Source: an uncultured bacterium
GTDB lineage: Bacteria; Verrucomicrobiota; Kiritimatiellia; RFP12; UBA1067
Length of the DNA: 33,114 nt
Assembly (NCBI GenBank): GCA_902779565.1
Contig: CACZCD010000014.1
Coordinates: 1 to 33,114, forward strand
Direction: 5' to 3'
The notes beneath the pieces are model-generated. The model did no database searches. It was not told the DNA's origin and worked only from the letters and a program-made list of their open reading frames with translations. The stretch's first letter is position 1. Each line of letters starts with the position of its first letter. Positions 1-6,932 of this stretch are shown piece after piece. Position numbers and translations under genes: made by a program.

Positions 1-1
1 T

Positions 2-502
2 CATTCCGCTGGTGTCGGTGCCCTCGTGCAAGCCGTCCTGCCTGTTGGCTAAGTTCATAAAGCGCTTCATAAGTCCAGCGTCGACGAACGGAGCGTCGTT
101 GAGCGAGATTACCCCCGCCGCCTTCGGGCGCAACATGTCGTCGAGGTTCACGCCGATCTTCTTCGCGTAGCCGGGATCAAGCGCATGCTCCGCATCGATG
201 AACGCGGCGATGCCGCCGTTCTTCTGCGCGTTCGCCACCACGTGCAGGGCGAGGGTCGTCTTGCCGCTCGACTCCTGACCGTAGCATTCCACGATGCGTC
301 CGCGCGGAAGCCCGCCCACGCCGAGCGCGAGATCGAGCGACAGCGCGCCCGTGGAAATCACCGGGATGTCCGCGTGGGCATGGTCTCCGAGCTTCATGAT
401 GGAAAGCTCGCCGAACTCCTTTCGGATCTGCGACAGGACGGCGTCCAATGCCGTGTTCGTCTTCTTCGCCGCTTCGTCCGTCTTGTCTTTCTTCTCTGCC
501 AT
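2..502 (-). CDS. recA: RecA recombinase, N-terminal part only, with non-RecA 3' sequence
   Basis: The first ~124 residues are clear RecA, the strand-exchange ATPase of homologous recombination and SOS induction. Visible are the N-terminal helix region, the [17 protein letters not shown] segment, Walker [10 protein letters not shown] at residues 75-83 (canonical GPESSGKTT, so Pro to Gln) and [22 protein letters not shown]. After DDML at residue 124 the frame stays open to the window edge (167 codons). The sequence [19 protein letters not shown], followed by [13 protein letters not shown], is not RecA: the SQPDTGEQ segment and Walker B region expected here are absent. The start ATG at 502 has GGAGG upstream at 508-512. 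The break could be an assembly junction near a contig end, a rearrangement or a fusion. The RecA identity of the 5' part is certain; the rest is unexplained. Confidence 0.85.
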   Translation of the reverse strand, partial: MAEKKDKTDEAAKKTNTALDAVLSQIRKEFGELSIMKLGDHAHADIPVISTGALSLDLALGVGGLPRGRIVECYGQESSGKTTLALHVVANAQKNGGIAAFIDAEHALDPGYAKKIGVNLDDMLRPKAAGVISLNDAPFVDAGLMKRFMNLANRQDGLHEGTDTSGM

Positions 503-528
503 CTTAACCTCCATTTGTGTTAGCGCGA

Positions 529-537
529 ATTATACCA
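529..537 (-). promoter_or_regulatory. Extended -10 promoter for recA
   Basis: The minus strand reads TGGTATAAT, an extended -10 (TG-N-TATAAT). It predicts a start near 522 and a ~20-nt leader holding the GGAGG ribosome site. No convincing -35 box is visible. The same nonamer recurs before other genes in the window. Confidence 0.7.
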
Positions 538-594
538 CAATTTGCCCCCTGCGTTCCGCAAAGGCAACAGATTTTGTCGAAGGGTACCATCGCC

Positions 595-798
595 ATGGCG
601 GGCGGCAAATGGATCGTGCTTTCGCCAGAAGGATTCTCCACGCGATGGCATCCGCCGCGCGAGAAGGAGCGGTTCTGCGCCCAAGGCCGCATGCTCTTCC
701 TTTCGCTCTACGAAGCCTCCACCCGAAAGCCAACGCGCAAGATGCTCTATGAGCGCTGCCATGAAATGATCGACCTTGTCATGGCTAAGCTTTCATAG
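595..798 (+). CDS. Small hypothetical protein or gene remnant (67 aa)
   Basis: This short plus-strand frame encodes MAGGKWIVLSPEGFSTRW, then a basic stretch and a helical end (YERCHEMIDLVMAKLS). I do not recognise the family. The residue mix looks protein-like, with few rare residues and an amphipathic C-terminus, and it reads like the tail of a larger protein. Upstream frame (from 517) is open but runs into the recA promoter region. No good ribosome site precedes 595 (only a weak GAAGGG). It may be a degraded remnant or a non-coding frame. Confidence 0.3.
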   Translation: MAGGKWIVLSPEGFSTRWHPPREKERFCAQGRMLFLSLYEASTRKPTRKMLYERCHEMIDLVMAKLS

Positions 799-869
799 GC
801 AACATGACACGTTATGGGCGCACTTTCATGCGAAGGAAGAATCGTCAAACATTCTTACAAAGGGCTATC

Positions 870-902
870 GCACCGCCAGAAATAAATGAAATCTAGCGGT
901 GC
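870..902. other. Stem-loop between the small ORF and the membrane protein gene
   Basis: GCACCGC at 870-876 pairs with GCGGTGC at 896-902, with two further pairs after a 1x1 mismatch. It lies where transcripts from the flanking convergent frames would end. There is no U-tract on either strand, so a terminator role is only possible. Confidence 0.35.
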
Positions 903-926
903 TTCAATGGTTCCGTCCCTTGACAC

Positions 927-1754
927 TTATTCCGTAATGTACCACTTATCACCTATCTTTTTAACCACAATGTGATCAAAGGTCGTTTTCCCATCTGAGT
1001 CTGTAACAGAGACTGCTACTTGAACACGCCCGTCCTCTAATGTCATTTCTCGTCGAATGATATTGCCAACTATTTTGTCCGCCATCTCCATCTGCTGATT
1101 CGTTATGGCTTTTTGTAGATTACTTTTTTGCAGTTTCGTCAATTTACGCCCATGAAGATCAGCAGACAACTTGATAAAATCGTCTACATTATAATCCTCG
1201 TTAATATGGCTAACAATATTTAGAAAAGATTCTGCCGTTTTTTCTGGTGTGGATTGGTCTAGGTCCGATGAACTTTCATCGGACGAATCTTCATTGGACT
1301 GAACACCCACTGCCGCGAGGATCTTGCTCCAATCGTTATCCATCATCTCTGCGTTGTCAAGCATGACTTTTTGACCATCGTAGATAACAGACAATGAATA
1401 TTGAACATCTATTGGATTTCCTCCATAGACTATATTGTCGTCGGAGCTTCCCTTCTTCCGGGCCTGCATGATAACCGTGGCATACCCCTTATAACTATTT
1501 GATGATCCTTCCTTCACCAAACTAACTTCCTTTACCGAACATACGCGTGCAAATTTCTTGAGATCTTCGGTTTTGGCAAGAGACTCCTCGATCAGTTCTG
1601 ATGTGGCCTTTTCGATAGATGCCACATCGTCACCCAAAAGGCTTGTTTTTATGACATTCCAGTTCCATGCTATGACAGCAATGATGAATACAGCGCTTCC
1701 GGTCAACGATAACGCTTTGTACCATTTGGGTGTGTTGTTTTCCTCTTTGTTCAT
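927..1754 (-). CDS. Hypothetical single-pass membrane protein with extracytoplasmic domain
   Basis: A 275-residue protein of no recognised family. The N-terminus is a short polar cytoplasmic segment, then one hydrophobic segment at about residues 15-34 (LTGSAVFIIAVIAWNWNVI), then an acidic, Ser/Asp-rich soluble part. Residues ~150-168 form a low-complexity linker (SNEDSSDESSSDLDQS). The last ~105 residues, ending in VVKKIGDKWYITE, resemble the NTF2-like DUF4878/lumazine-binding type of small exported domain; this is similarity by eye only. The start at 1754 has AAGGAAG about 9 nt upstream. The gene is clearly more AT-rich than its neighbours, which suggests recent acquisition. No functional claim is made. 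Confidence 0.75.
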   Translation of the reverse strand: MNKEENNTPKWYKALSLTGSAVFIIAVIAWNWNVIKTSLLGDDVASIEKATSELIEESLAKTEDLKKFARVCSVKEVSLVKEGSSNSYKGYATVIMQARKKGSSDDNIVYGGNPIDVQYSLSVIYDGQKVMLDNAEMMDNDWSKILAAVGVQSNEDSSDESSSDLDQSTPEKTAESFLNIVSHINEDYNVDDFIKLSADLHGRKLTKLQKSNLQKAITNQQMEMADKIVGNIIRREMTLEDGRVQVAVSVTDSDGKTTFDHIVVKKIGDKWYITE

Positions 1755-2196
1755 GATTTGTCTTCCTTGTGCCCTCGTTCCGTTTCACAGTCGGAGAATC
1801 GGGCTTGTTCTCTTTCCGTGTCGCCACTGACGGTCTGACACGAATCGAGGATAAAAGAAAACCTCTCTTCGTATCTCACGAGAGGTCGTAGTAAAAACCT
1901 TGAAAGAAATACAAAGAGAGGCAAACGCTTGCGCGTTCCTCTGCCAAGTATCGTCTTTCGTGAAGTTTACTACGTTTCTCGTGACGACTGCTTTGCAGCA
2001 TTGCTTAAATCATCTTCCTCCTTGCGGAGGTCAGTTATATCCACCGGTCGCAGACCGCCGCGAAGCGGTCGCTAGAGTGGTGCGGATTTCTCCCCGCCTT
2101 ATTTATCGCGCCGAAGCATCGAAGATGCGTAAGAGGATCGTTTTAACTGTCTATTCTCTTTCTTCCTTTCAATTCCAGTTCACGATTTGAGATTGG
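1755..2196. other. Gene-free interval with a dense run of stem-loops (possible structured RNA)
   Basis: No convincing gene lies in these 442 bp. Between 1861 and 2128 there are at least six short palindromes: ACCTCTC/GAGAGGT (1861-1867 with 1880-1886); AGAGG-CA-AACGC paired with GCGTTCCTCT (1917-1942); CTGC-TTT-GCAG (1988-1998); CCTCC-TTGC-GGAGG (2017-2030); GACCGC-CGCGAA-GCGGTC (2053-2070); and GCATC-GAA-GATGC (2116-2128). The density and small loops suggest a folded RNA or a mobile-element relic. Strand and class are unknown. Confidence 0.45.
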
Positions 2197-2592
2197 CTAC
2201 AAAAAGTCTGCCATATTGGGAGGGGGCTGTGTTGGTTCCGGCGGCAGTGTTGCGGCAACCGCCTTCACTTTTCCATATTCAACTGGAATGTCGTTTTGCA
2301 GTATATCCCAAATGGTATCATAATCTATGTCGGCATAGTCATGCACGATCTTATGCCTGACACCAGCAAGCCCCTTCCAGTCCACGTCAGGATTCTGGGC
2401 GGCAAACTCACGGGTGATGTTATTAGCCGCCTCACCCAATACCATCAAATTGAAGAGGATCATCTCCGTCGTGCCTTCATGCCGTCGCAATTGTTCGCGC
2501 TCCAAGCCCCTGCTAAGCTCAGTAATCCGTTCCATTGCATCGAGCATGTGACGGACGCGCGAATCATCACGATAAAGCGAAGGATCGGTCAT
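2197..2592 (-). CDS. hepT: HepT-like ribonuclease toxin (DUF86)
   Basis: A HEPN-superfamily protein of the DUF86/HepT family, the toxin half of the MntA-HepT system. The diagnostic RX4HXY catalytic motif is intact as RHKIVHDY at residues 79-86 (Arg79, His84, Tyr86). The preceding helical region NLMVLGEAANNITREF is typical of the family. The start is chosen at 2592 because its ATG overlaps the mntA stop as ATGA (2589-2592), which implies translational coupling; an upstream in-frame start at 2613 would give 138 residues but lies inside mntA. In characterised systems HepT cleaves RNA (tRNA in some) and is silenced by MntA-mediated AMPylation of the motif tyrosine. The Pro-rich C-terminus (PPEPTQPPPN) is unusual but probably peripheral. 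Confidence 0.9.
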   Translation of the reverse strand: MTDPSLYRDDSRVRHMLDAMERITELSRGLEREQLRRHEGTTEMILFNLMVLGEAANNITREFAAQNPDVDWKGLAGVRHKIVHDYADIDYDTIWDILQNDIPVEYGKVKAVAATLPPEPTQPPPNMADFL

Positions 2593-2888
2593 ACCGGCAC
2601 GGCCTCTCTGCAAACACGATGAGCAAAACCAAGCGAACTGGGCAGGATACGCGAGGAAACAAGGTCGACCCGGCTTCCAAGCAGTTTTTCGTATGCGGAT
2701 GACATTGCACGTTCATTTCGCCAACTATACTCACCCGGCATCCACTTTACAAGAAAATCCACGTCACTGCCGGGGCGCTCCTCCTTGCGGGCACAAGAAC
2801 CGAAGACCCAAAGCTTTTCGGCTTTGTGCCTTCTCGCGATAGCGTATATCTCATCACGCTTCGCACGTATCTCGTCTAACATGCACAT
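2589..2888 (-). CDS. mntA: MntA-type minimal nucleotidyltransferase antitoxin
   Basis: A 99-residue minimal nucleotidyltransferase of the pol-beta superfamily. The GSX10DXD motif is complete: GS at residues 30-31, then ten residues, then DVD at 42-44. By family knowledge it uses ATP to AMPylate HepT and neutralise it. It is the first gene of the pair and ends with an ATGA overlap into hepT. Two in-frame Met codons (2888 and 2882) are possible starts; neither has a ribosome site. The TGGTATAAT element at 2903-2911 would put the mRNA start near 2896, only 8-14 nt upstream, so translation is nearly leaderless. Confidence 0.9.
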   Translation of the reverse strand: MCMLDEIRAKRDEIYAIARRHKAEKLWVFGSCARKEERPGSDVDFLVKWMPGEYSWRNERAMSSAYEKLLGSRVDLVSSRILPSSLGFAHRVCREAVPV

Positions 2889-2902
2889 TTGAAAACGAGA
2901 AT

Positions 2903-2911
2903 ATTATACCA
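2903..2911 (-). promoter_or_regulatory. Extended -10 promoter for mntA-hepT
   Basis: TGGTATAAT on the minus strand, 15 nt from the first mntA ATG. The predicted transcript begins near 2896 and has no Shine-Dalgarno. The element lies just beyond the uxaC stop codon, so uxaC readthrough would also enter mntA. Confidence 0.65.
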
Positions 2912-2949
2912 TTTTCTCGCGGTCAGGGAGCGGACCGGATGGACACCGG

Positions 2950-4356
2950 TCAGGCCTTGCCGCCGAAGAAATAGTTGTTTGCGTTGTTGAAGGAGATGTC
3001 GGAGACGATCTTGCCGAGCCACTTGATGTCGTTCGGAATCTCGCCGCGCGCGACCTCCTCGCCGAGCTTGCCGCAGAGGATGCGGCGGAAGTATTCATGG
3101 CGCGTGTAGGAGAGGAACGAACGCGAGTCCGTGAGCATCCCCACGAAGTTGCCGAGGCAGCCGAGCGCGGAGAGCGCCTCGATCTGCTTCTTCATGCCGT
3201 CCTTCTGATCGAGGAACCACCATGCGCTGCCGAGCTGGAGCTTGCCGCGGTCGGGCCCCTTCTGGAAGCAGCCCATGAGCGTGGCGAGCATCTCCGTGTC
3301 CTTCGGGTTGAGGGAGTAGAGGATCGTGCGCGGAAGCGCGTCCGCCTGCTCCAGACGGTCGAAGAGACGCGAAAGCGACTCCGTCACCGACCAGTCGCCG
3401 ATGCAGTCGAAGCCGGTATCCGGCCCCAGGAGCTTGAACATCTTCGTGTTGTTGTCGCGGAGGCAGCAGTAGTGCAGCTGCGTGGTCCAATTGGCCTTGG
3501 CGTCGGCCTTCAGCCCCTCGAAGAGCCACGCGCTCTTGAACTTGAGCGCCTCTTCGGGCGTGACCGCCTTGCCGCCGCGCAGCTTCTTGAAGACACGGCG
3601 CACTTCGGCCTCGGTGTAGGGCGCGGCGAAGATCTCGGTCACGCCATAGTCGGAGATCACGCAGCCCGCCTTCTCGAAGAACGCATGTCGCTTCGCCATC
3701 GCATTGAGGAAATCGTCGTACGTCTTCACCGGCATCTTCGCGGCGGCGACGAGCTTGTCCATCCACGCGTTCCACGCCTTGACGTTCTCGACCTTCGACG
3801 CCTTGTCCGAACGCCACGCCGGCAGAATCTTCGTGCCGAACGGTTTCTTCGCGATGGCGAGATGGTGCTCGAGCGAATCGACGGGATCGTCGGTCGTGCA
3901 CACGACGCGCACGTTAGACTTCTTCATCAGTCCGCGCGCGGAGAAGCCCGGCTTCTTCATCTGGGCGTTGCACTTCTTCCAGATCTTCTCGGCCGTCGCG
4001 CCGCAGAGACGGTCATCAACACCGAAGTAGCGCTTCAGCTCAAGGTGCGACCAGTCGAAGAGCGGGTTCTTGACGAGCACTTCCATCGTCTCGGCGAACT
4101 TCACGAACTTGTCGTGCCAGGAGCCATTGCCGGTGACATACTTCTCGTCCACGCCATTGGAGCGCATCTGGCGCCACTTGTAGTGGTCGCCGCCCAGCCA
4201 GACCTGCGCGATATCCTCCCAGCGCTTGTCCTCCGCGATCTCCACCGGCGGCAGATGGCAGTGGTAGTCGATGATCGGCATCTTCTCGGCATAGCCGTGA
4301 TAGAGTTCCTTTGCCGCCTTGGTGGTCAGCAGAAAATCGTCGTTGATGTATCCCAT
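2950..4356 (-). CDS. uxaC: Glucuronate (uronate) isomerase
   Basis: A 468-residue protein of the UxaC family, matching the usual ~470 aa. It interconverts D-glucuronate/D-fructuronate and D-galacturonate/D-tagaturonate, the first cytoplasmic step of uronate catabolism. The family hallmark IIDYHCHLPP is at residues 28-37, with metal-site histidines 32 and 34. Further conserved segments are RVVCTTDDPVDSL, LPAWRSDK, QLHYCCLRDNN and the C-terminal WWFLDQKDGM / GMLTDSRSFLSYTRHEYFRRILC block. The start at 4356 is set by AAGGAG 6 nt upstream; a longer frame from 4419 runs through the promoter and is rejected. It has its own promoter (4385-4393). A GACCGG/CCGGTC stem (2933-2951) overlaps its stop. 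Confidence 0.97.
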   Translation of the reverse strand: MGYINDDFLLTTKAAKELYHGYAEKMPIIDYHCHLPPVEIAEDKRWEDIAQVWLGGDHYKWRQMRSNGVDEKYVTGNGSWHDKFVKFAETMEVLVKNPLFDWSHLELKRYFGVDDRLCGATAEKIWKKCNAQMKKPGFSARGLMKKSNVRVVCTTDDPVDSLEHHLAIAKKPFGTKILPAWRSDKASKVENVKAWNAWMDKLVAAAKMPVKTYDDFLNAMAKRHAFFEKAGCVISDYGVTEIFAAPYTEAEVRRVFKKLRGGKAVTPEEALKFKSAWLFEGLKADAKANWTTQLHYCCLRDNNTKMFKLLGPDTGFDCIGDWSVTESLSRLFDRLEQADALPRTILYSLNPKDTEMLATLMGCFQKGPDRGKLQLGSAWWFLDQKDGMKKQIEALSALGCLGNFVGMLTDSRSFLSYTRHEYFRRILCGKLGEEVARGEIPNDIKWLGKIVSDISFNNANNYFFGGKA

Positions 4357-4384
4357 TGTTTTCTCCTTGGTTGTAATGGGCGCT

Positions 4385-4393
4385 ATTATACCA
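4385..4393 (-). promoter_or_regulatory. Extended -10 promoter for uxaC
   Basis: TGGTATAAT on the minus strand predicts an mRNA start near 4378 and a ~22-nt leader that includes AAGGAG. It lies between the tetR stop (4486) and the uxaC start, so uxaC can be transcribed separately from the upstream genes. Confidence 0.7.
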
Positions 4394-4485
4394 TAAAACG
4401 GCACGCGGCGAGGGCACATTCGTCATCGCCAGCAGACTGTGGCGCGGCACCCCAAAACGCAGGGGCAATGGCGGGGCAACAGCCG

Positions 4486-5076
4486 TCAGGCGAGGAGCGC
4501 CGCGATCATGGCGCTGAAACGCCGCTTGGCGGCGCGGGGCTCCGCCTCCACGCCGAGCAGCACGCGCAGCGCAACGGATTCCATGAGCGCGTACAGGGCG
4601 TCCGCGGCATCATCGGGATCGACGTTACGCCGCAGCTCCCCGCTGGCGATTCCTTCCGCAATCAGCGTGCGGAGAACGACACGGAAACCGCCGGTGAACT
4701 GTTCGATCTTTGCGGACATATCCTCGCCCGTGCGCACCATCGAGAACACGAAATCGAAGATCGCGAGGAAGAAGGCCTTCTTGCCATGGAGCACGTCGAC
4801 CACCATCGCGCACGCCAGCTCCAGGCGTTTGGCCACGGGCAACGGCTTCACAACCACCTTCTCAAGTTCGCGCTTGATCCGGGACGTCGTGCCGTGGATG
4901 GCTTCATCGAAGATCTCGCGCTTGGTCTTGAAGTATCGGTAGAGAGCGGTGCGTGCGATGCCCGTGGCTTCCGAGATGTCGAGGAAGGAGACCTTGGCGT
5001 AGCCCATCCGCGCAAAGAGCTCCAAGGCCTTCTCCACGATCAGCCGATGCCGTTCTTTATGGTTCACGAGCGCCAT
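4486..5076 (-). CDS. TetR/AcrR-family transcriptional regulator
   Basis: A 196-residue TetR-type repressor. The N-terminal DNA-binding domain has the family signature VSFLDISEATGIARTALYRYF (about residues 29-49) followed by KTKREIFDEAI. Residues ~60-196 form an all-helical ligand/dimer domain that cannot be assigned to a ligand. It lies 66 bp downstream of the nagA-like gene in the same orientation and upstream of uxaC, so it plausibly controls the uronate/amino-sugar genes around it; that is inference. I saw no long inverted repeat upstream to name as an operator; only a short AGTT-A-AACT palindrome is present near 5109-5117. Confidence 0.93.
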   Translation of the reverse strand: MALVNHKERHRLIVEKALELFARMGYAKVSFLDISEATGIARTALYRYFKTKREIFDEAIHGTTSRIKRELEKVVVKPLPVAKRLELACAMVVDVLHGKKAFFLAIFDFVFSMVRTGEDMSAKIEQFTGGFRVVLRTLIAEGIASGELRRNVDPDDAADALYALMESVALRVLLGVEAEPRAAKRRFSAMIAALLA

Positions 5077-5142
5077 ACGCGTGTCGATAAGCTGGTGGTT
5101 GATCGTTAGTTAAACTGCTCCCTAAACATTCAACCGTCACCT

Positions 5143-6057
5143 TCAAACGCCGATGAGCGCGCGCGGATTGTCGCGCCCGATCGCTAGACACTCCTCCTGC
5201 GTGAGGTCAATCCGCCGCTGAAGCAGCGTCATCATCGCCGCCATCGGCGTGGTCGCGCCAACCAGACAGTTGCGTGCCGGATTCCACAGGAGCCCGTTCG
5301 GTTCAAGCCGCGCATGGGCGCCGCACACCTCGTACTCCCCCGGCGGCATACCCGCCGGATACTGCGCATCGGAGACGGCGATGAGCCGACGGAGCGGCAC
5401 CGCCCGCGTAAACACCTTGAGCATGGTGTCGGGGAGGTGGTGCCCGTCCGGAATGAACATCACGCTCGCGCGATCCTCGGCGAGAGCCGTGAAGAGAATG
5501 TTCTTGTGGCGGGGGATCATGTTCGGGAGACCGTTGCCGAGATGCGTGAACGCCTTCGCGCCCGCCTCGATGCAGGGCGCGATCTCCTCCGGCGTGGCCG
5601 CCATCTGATGCCCCAGCGAAACCGCCACGCCCTGCGCGGAGAGCGCCGAGACGAACGCCGGCATGCCGGGAATCTCCGCCGCCACGGTGATGAGCTTCAC
5701 CAAACCGCCGCACGCCTCCTGATAGCGCGCGAAAAGCTCTAAGGACGGCTTCGCCACCCATTCGATCGGATGCGTGCCGACGGCGCCCAGTTCTGGCGAA
5801 ATGAACGGACCTTCCAGATGGATACCGAGGATGTTCCGCTCGCAGCGCGCGCTGCGCTTCCGGGCCTCCGCAATCACGCGCAGGGTTTCGACGGCCACGT
5901 CAGGATTGCCGGTGACGATCGTGGGCAGATAGCCCATCGTACCGTCCGTCTCGAGACGCTCCGTGACCGCGATCACCTGCTCCACCGTCAGCCCCGGCGC
6001 GTTGAAATCCACGCCGCCGTAGCCGTTGATCTGGAGATCCACCCATTCCGCCTTCAT
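5143..6057 (-). CDS. nagA: N-acetylglucosamine-6-phosphate deacetylase-like amidohydrolase (short form)
   Basis: An amidohydrolase of the NagA family, which removes acetate from N-acetylglucosamine 6-phosphate. The barrel motifs are in order: DLQINGYGGVDF (7-18), HLEGPFIS with metal-ligand Glu82, SLGHQ with His150, THLGNGLPN with His172, DGHHLPD (204-210) and VSDAQ with catalytic-type Asp230. At 304 residues it is ~75 shorter than typical NagA (~380) because it starts directly at the first barrel strand and lacks the N-terminal beta-sandwich segment. The start is ATG 6057, spaced 8 nt from AGAGG; a TTG at 6063 is too close to that site. It is 14 bp downstream of the isomerase gene, hence co-transcribed. 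Specificity among N-acetyl-hexosamine phosphates is not certain. Confidence 0.88.
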   Translation of the reverse strand: MKAEWVDLQINGYGGVDFNAPGLTVEQVIAVTERLETDGTMGYLPTIVTGNPDVAVETLRVIAEARKRSARCERNILGIHLEGPFISPELGAVGTHPIEWVAKPSLELFARYQEACGGLVKLITVAAEIPGMPAFVSALSAQGVAVSLGHQMAATPEEIAPCIEAGAKAFTHLGNGLPNMIPRHKNILFTALAEDRASVMFIPDGHHLPDTMLKVFTRAVPLRRLIAVSDAQYPAGMPPGEYEVCGAHARLEPNGLLWNPARNCLVGATTPMAAMMTLLQRRIDLTQEECLAIGRDNPRALIGV

Positions 6058-6071
6058 GCCCAAGACCTCTT

Positions 6072-6887
6072 TCAGCGAAGCGAATCGATCATGGCCCGGA
6101 AGTAGCCGAGCGATTCCGGAATCCAGAGCGGATCGCCCTGGATGCCCTGGTATTTTCCGAAGGCGCCGGCAAGCTCAAGCCCCAGACAGCCATCGTACCC
6201 CACATCACGCAGAGCTTCGAAGATGGGACGGTATGCGATCACGCCGTTCGGCGCGGATACGCCGGCGGAGCCGTTGTTGCCCGGATTGATGTTCCGGATG
6301 TGACCGTCGAAGATTCTCTTGTGATAGGTGCGCACGACCTCCGCCACGTCCAGACCGTCCGCATGCGTGTAGGCGATGTCCATGCAGAAGCCCATGCGCG
6401 GATCGAGATCCTTGATGTACTCGTAGGTGGAGACCACCGTCGCATAGAGGTCGGGGTTGCCCGTCTTCGGATTCGCGCCGTGGTTGTGGATGGCGAACTT
6501 GATGTTGTACTGGGCGGCGAGGTCCGAACACACTTCGCACATCTTGCGGCTCGAAACCGTCTTCACCTTGCCGTCGACCGACTTCTTCTCGCCCGGCACG
6601 CCCACGAGCACGCCCACGCCCAGCGCCGCCGTGTAGTCGAAGAACTTCTTCGCCTCGTCCGGGGTGGTCATGGAGATGGGGCCTGCGCCGTAAGGCGTTA
6701 CGCCGTGGTCGGCGCATTTCCGCTTGAACTCCGCAATCTGCGCAGCCGTCGCGTCGAACGGAAGATGGAAGTTCTTGACGCACAGATAATGCACATCGAA
6801 CTTCTCGAGTTCCTTAAGCGTCTGGTCGATGCTAAACTTGTTGTAGGTATAGCCCGCCATCGCGAGATGAAATTTTATCTGTTTCAT
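6072..6887 (-). CDS. Sugar phosphate isomerase/epimerase (xylose-isomerase-like TIM barrel)
   Basis: A 271-residue AP-endonuclease-2/xylose-isomerase-like TIM-barrel protein of the IolE/hydroxypyruvate-isomerase/epimerase group. Visible metal/active-site segments are FAIHNHG, GFCMDIAYTHADG, FDGHIRNIN and GCLGLELAG near the C-terminus. Many relatives have been annotated as inosose dehydratase or sugar 3-epimerases; the substrate cannot be read from sequence. The start is the ATG at 6887. The longer frame from 6905 translates the promoter itself (TGG-TAT-AAT) and is rejected. The -10 element lies exactly 6 nt upstream, so the mRNA is probably leaderless. It leads a unit with the nagA-like gene and perhaps tetR. 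Confidence 0.9.
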   Translation of the reverse strand: MKQIKFHLAMAGYTYNKFSIDQTLKELEKFDVHYLCVKNFHLPFDATAAQIAEFKRKCADHGVTPYGAGPISMTTPDEAKKFFDYTAALGVGVLVGVPGEKKSVDGKVKTVSSRKMCEVCSDLAAQYNIKFAIHNHGANPKTGNPDLYATVVSTYEYIKDLDPRMGFCMDIAYTHADGLDVAEVVRTYHKRIFDGHIRNINPGNNGSAGVSAPNGVIAYRPIFEALRDVGYDGCLGLELAGAFGKYQGIQGDPLWIPESLGYFRAMIDSLR

Positions 6888-6893
6888 GGCGCA

Positions 6894-6902
6894 ATTATAC
6901 CA
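6894..6902 (-). promoter_or_regulatory. Extended -10 promoter giving a leaderless mRNA
   Basis: TGGTATAAT on the minus strand, with a 6-nt discriminator (TGCGCC) and then the ATG at 6887. Standard -10 to +1 spacing places transcription start on the A of the start codon. No Shine-Dalgarno can exist in this transcript. Confidence 0.7.
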
Positions 6903-6932
6903 CAAATCCCGAATTTCGGGGGGACGGGGATC

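Noticed and set aside
2-131. Intein inside recA
   Set aside because: The junction lacks a Cys/Ser first residue, intein block motifs are absent, and the site is not a usual RecA intein position. The window edge prevents a full test.
1900-2190. Plus-strand 96-codon frame in the hairpin region
   Set aside because: It starts at TTG without a ribosome site, and its sequence simply follows the palindromes.
2933-2951. GACCGG/CCGGTC stem as a uxaC terminator
   Set aside because: The stem is only 6 bp, overlaps the stop codon and has no following U-tract.
3097-5109. 670-codon plus-strand open frame
   Set aside because: It lies antisense to uxaC and tetR, is Arg/His/Glu-rich, has no domain, and arises because GC-rich codons leave the opposite frame free of stops.
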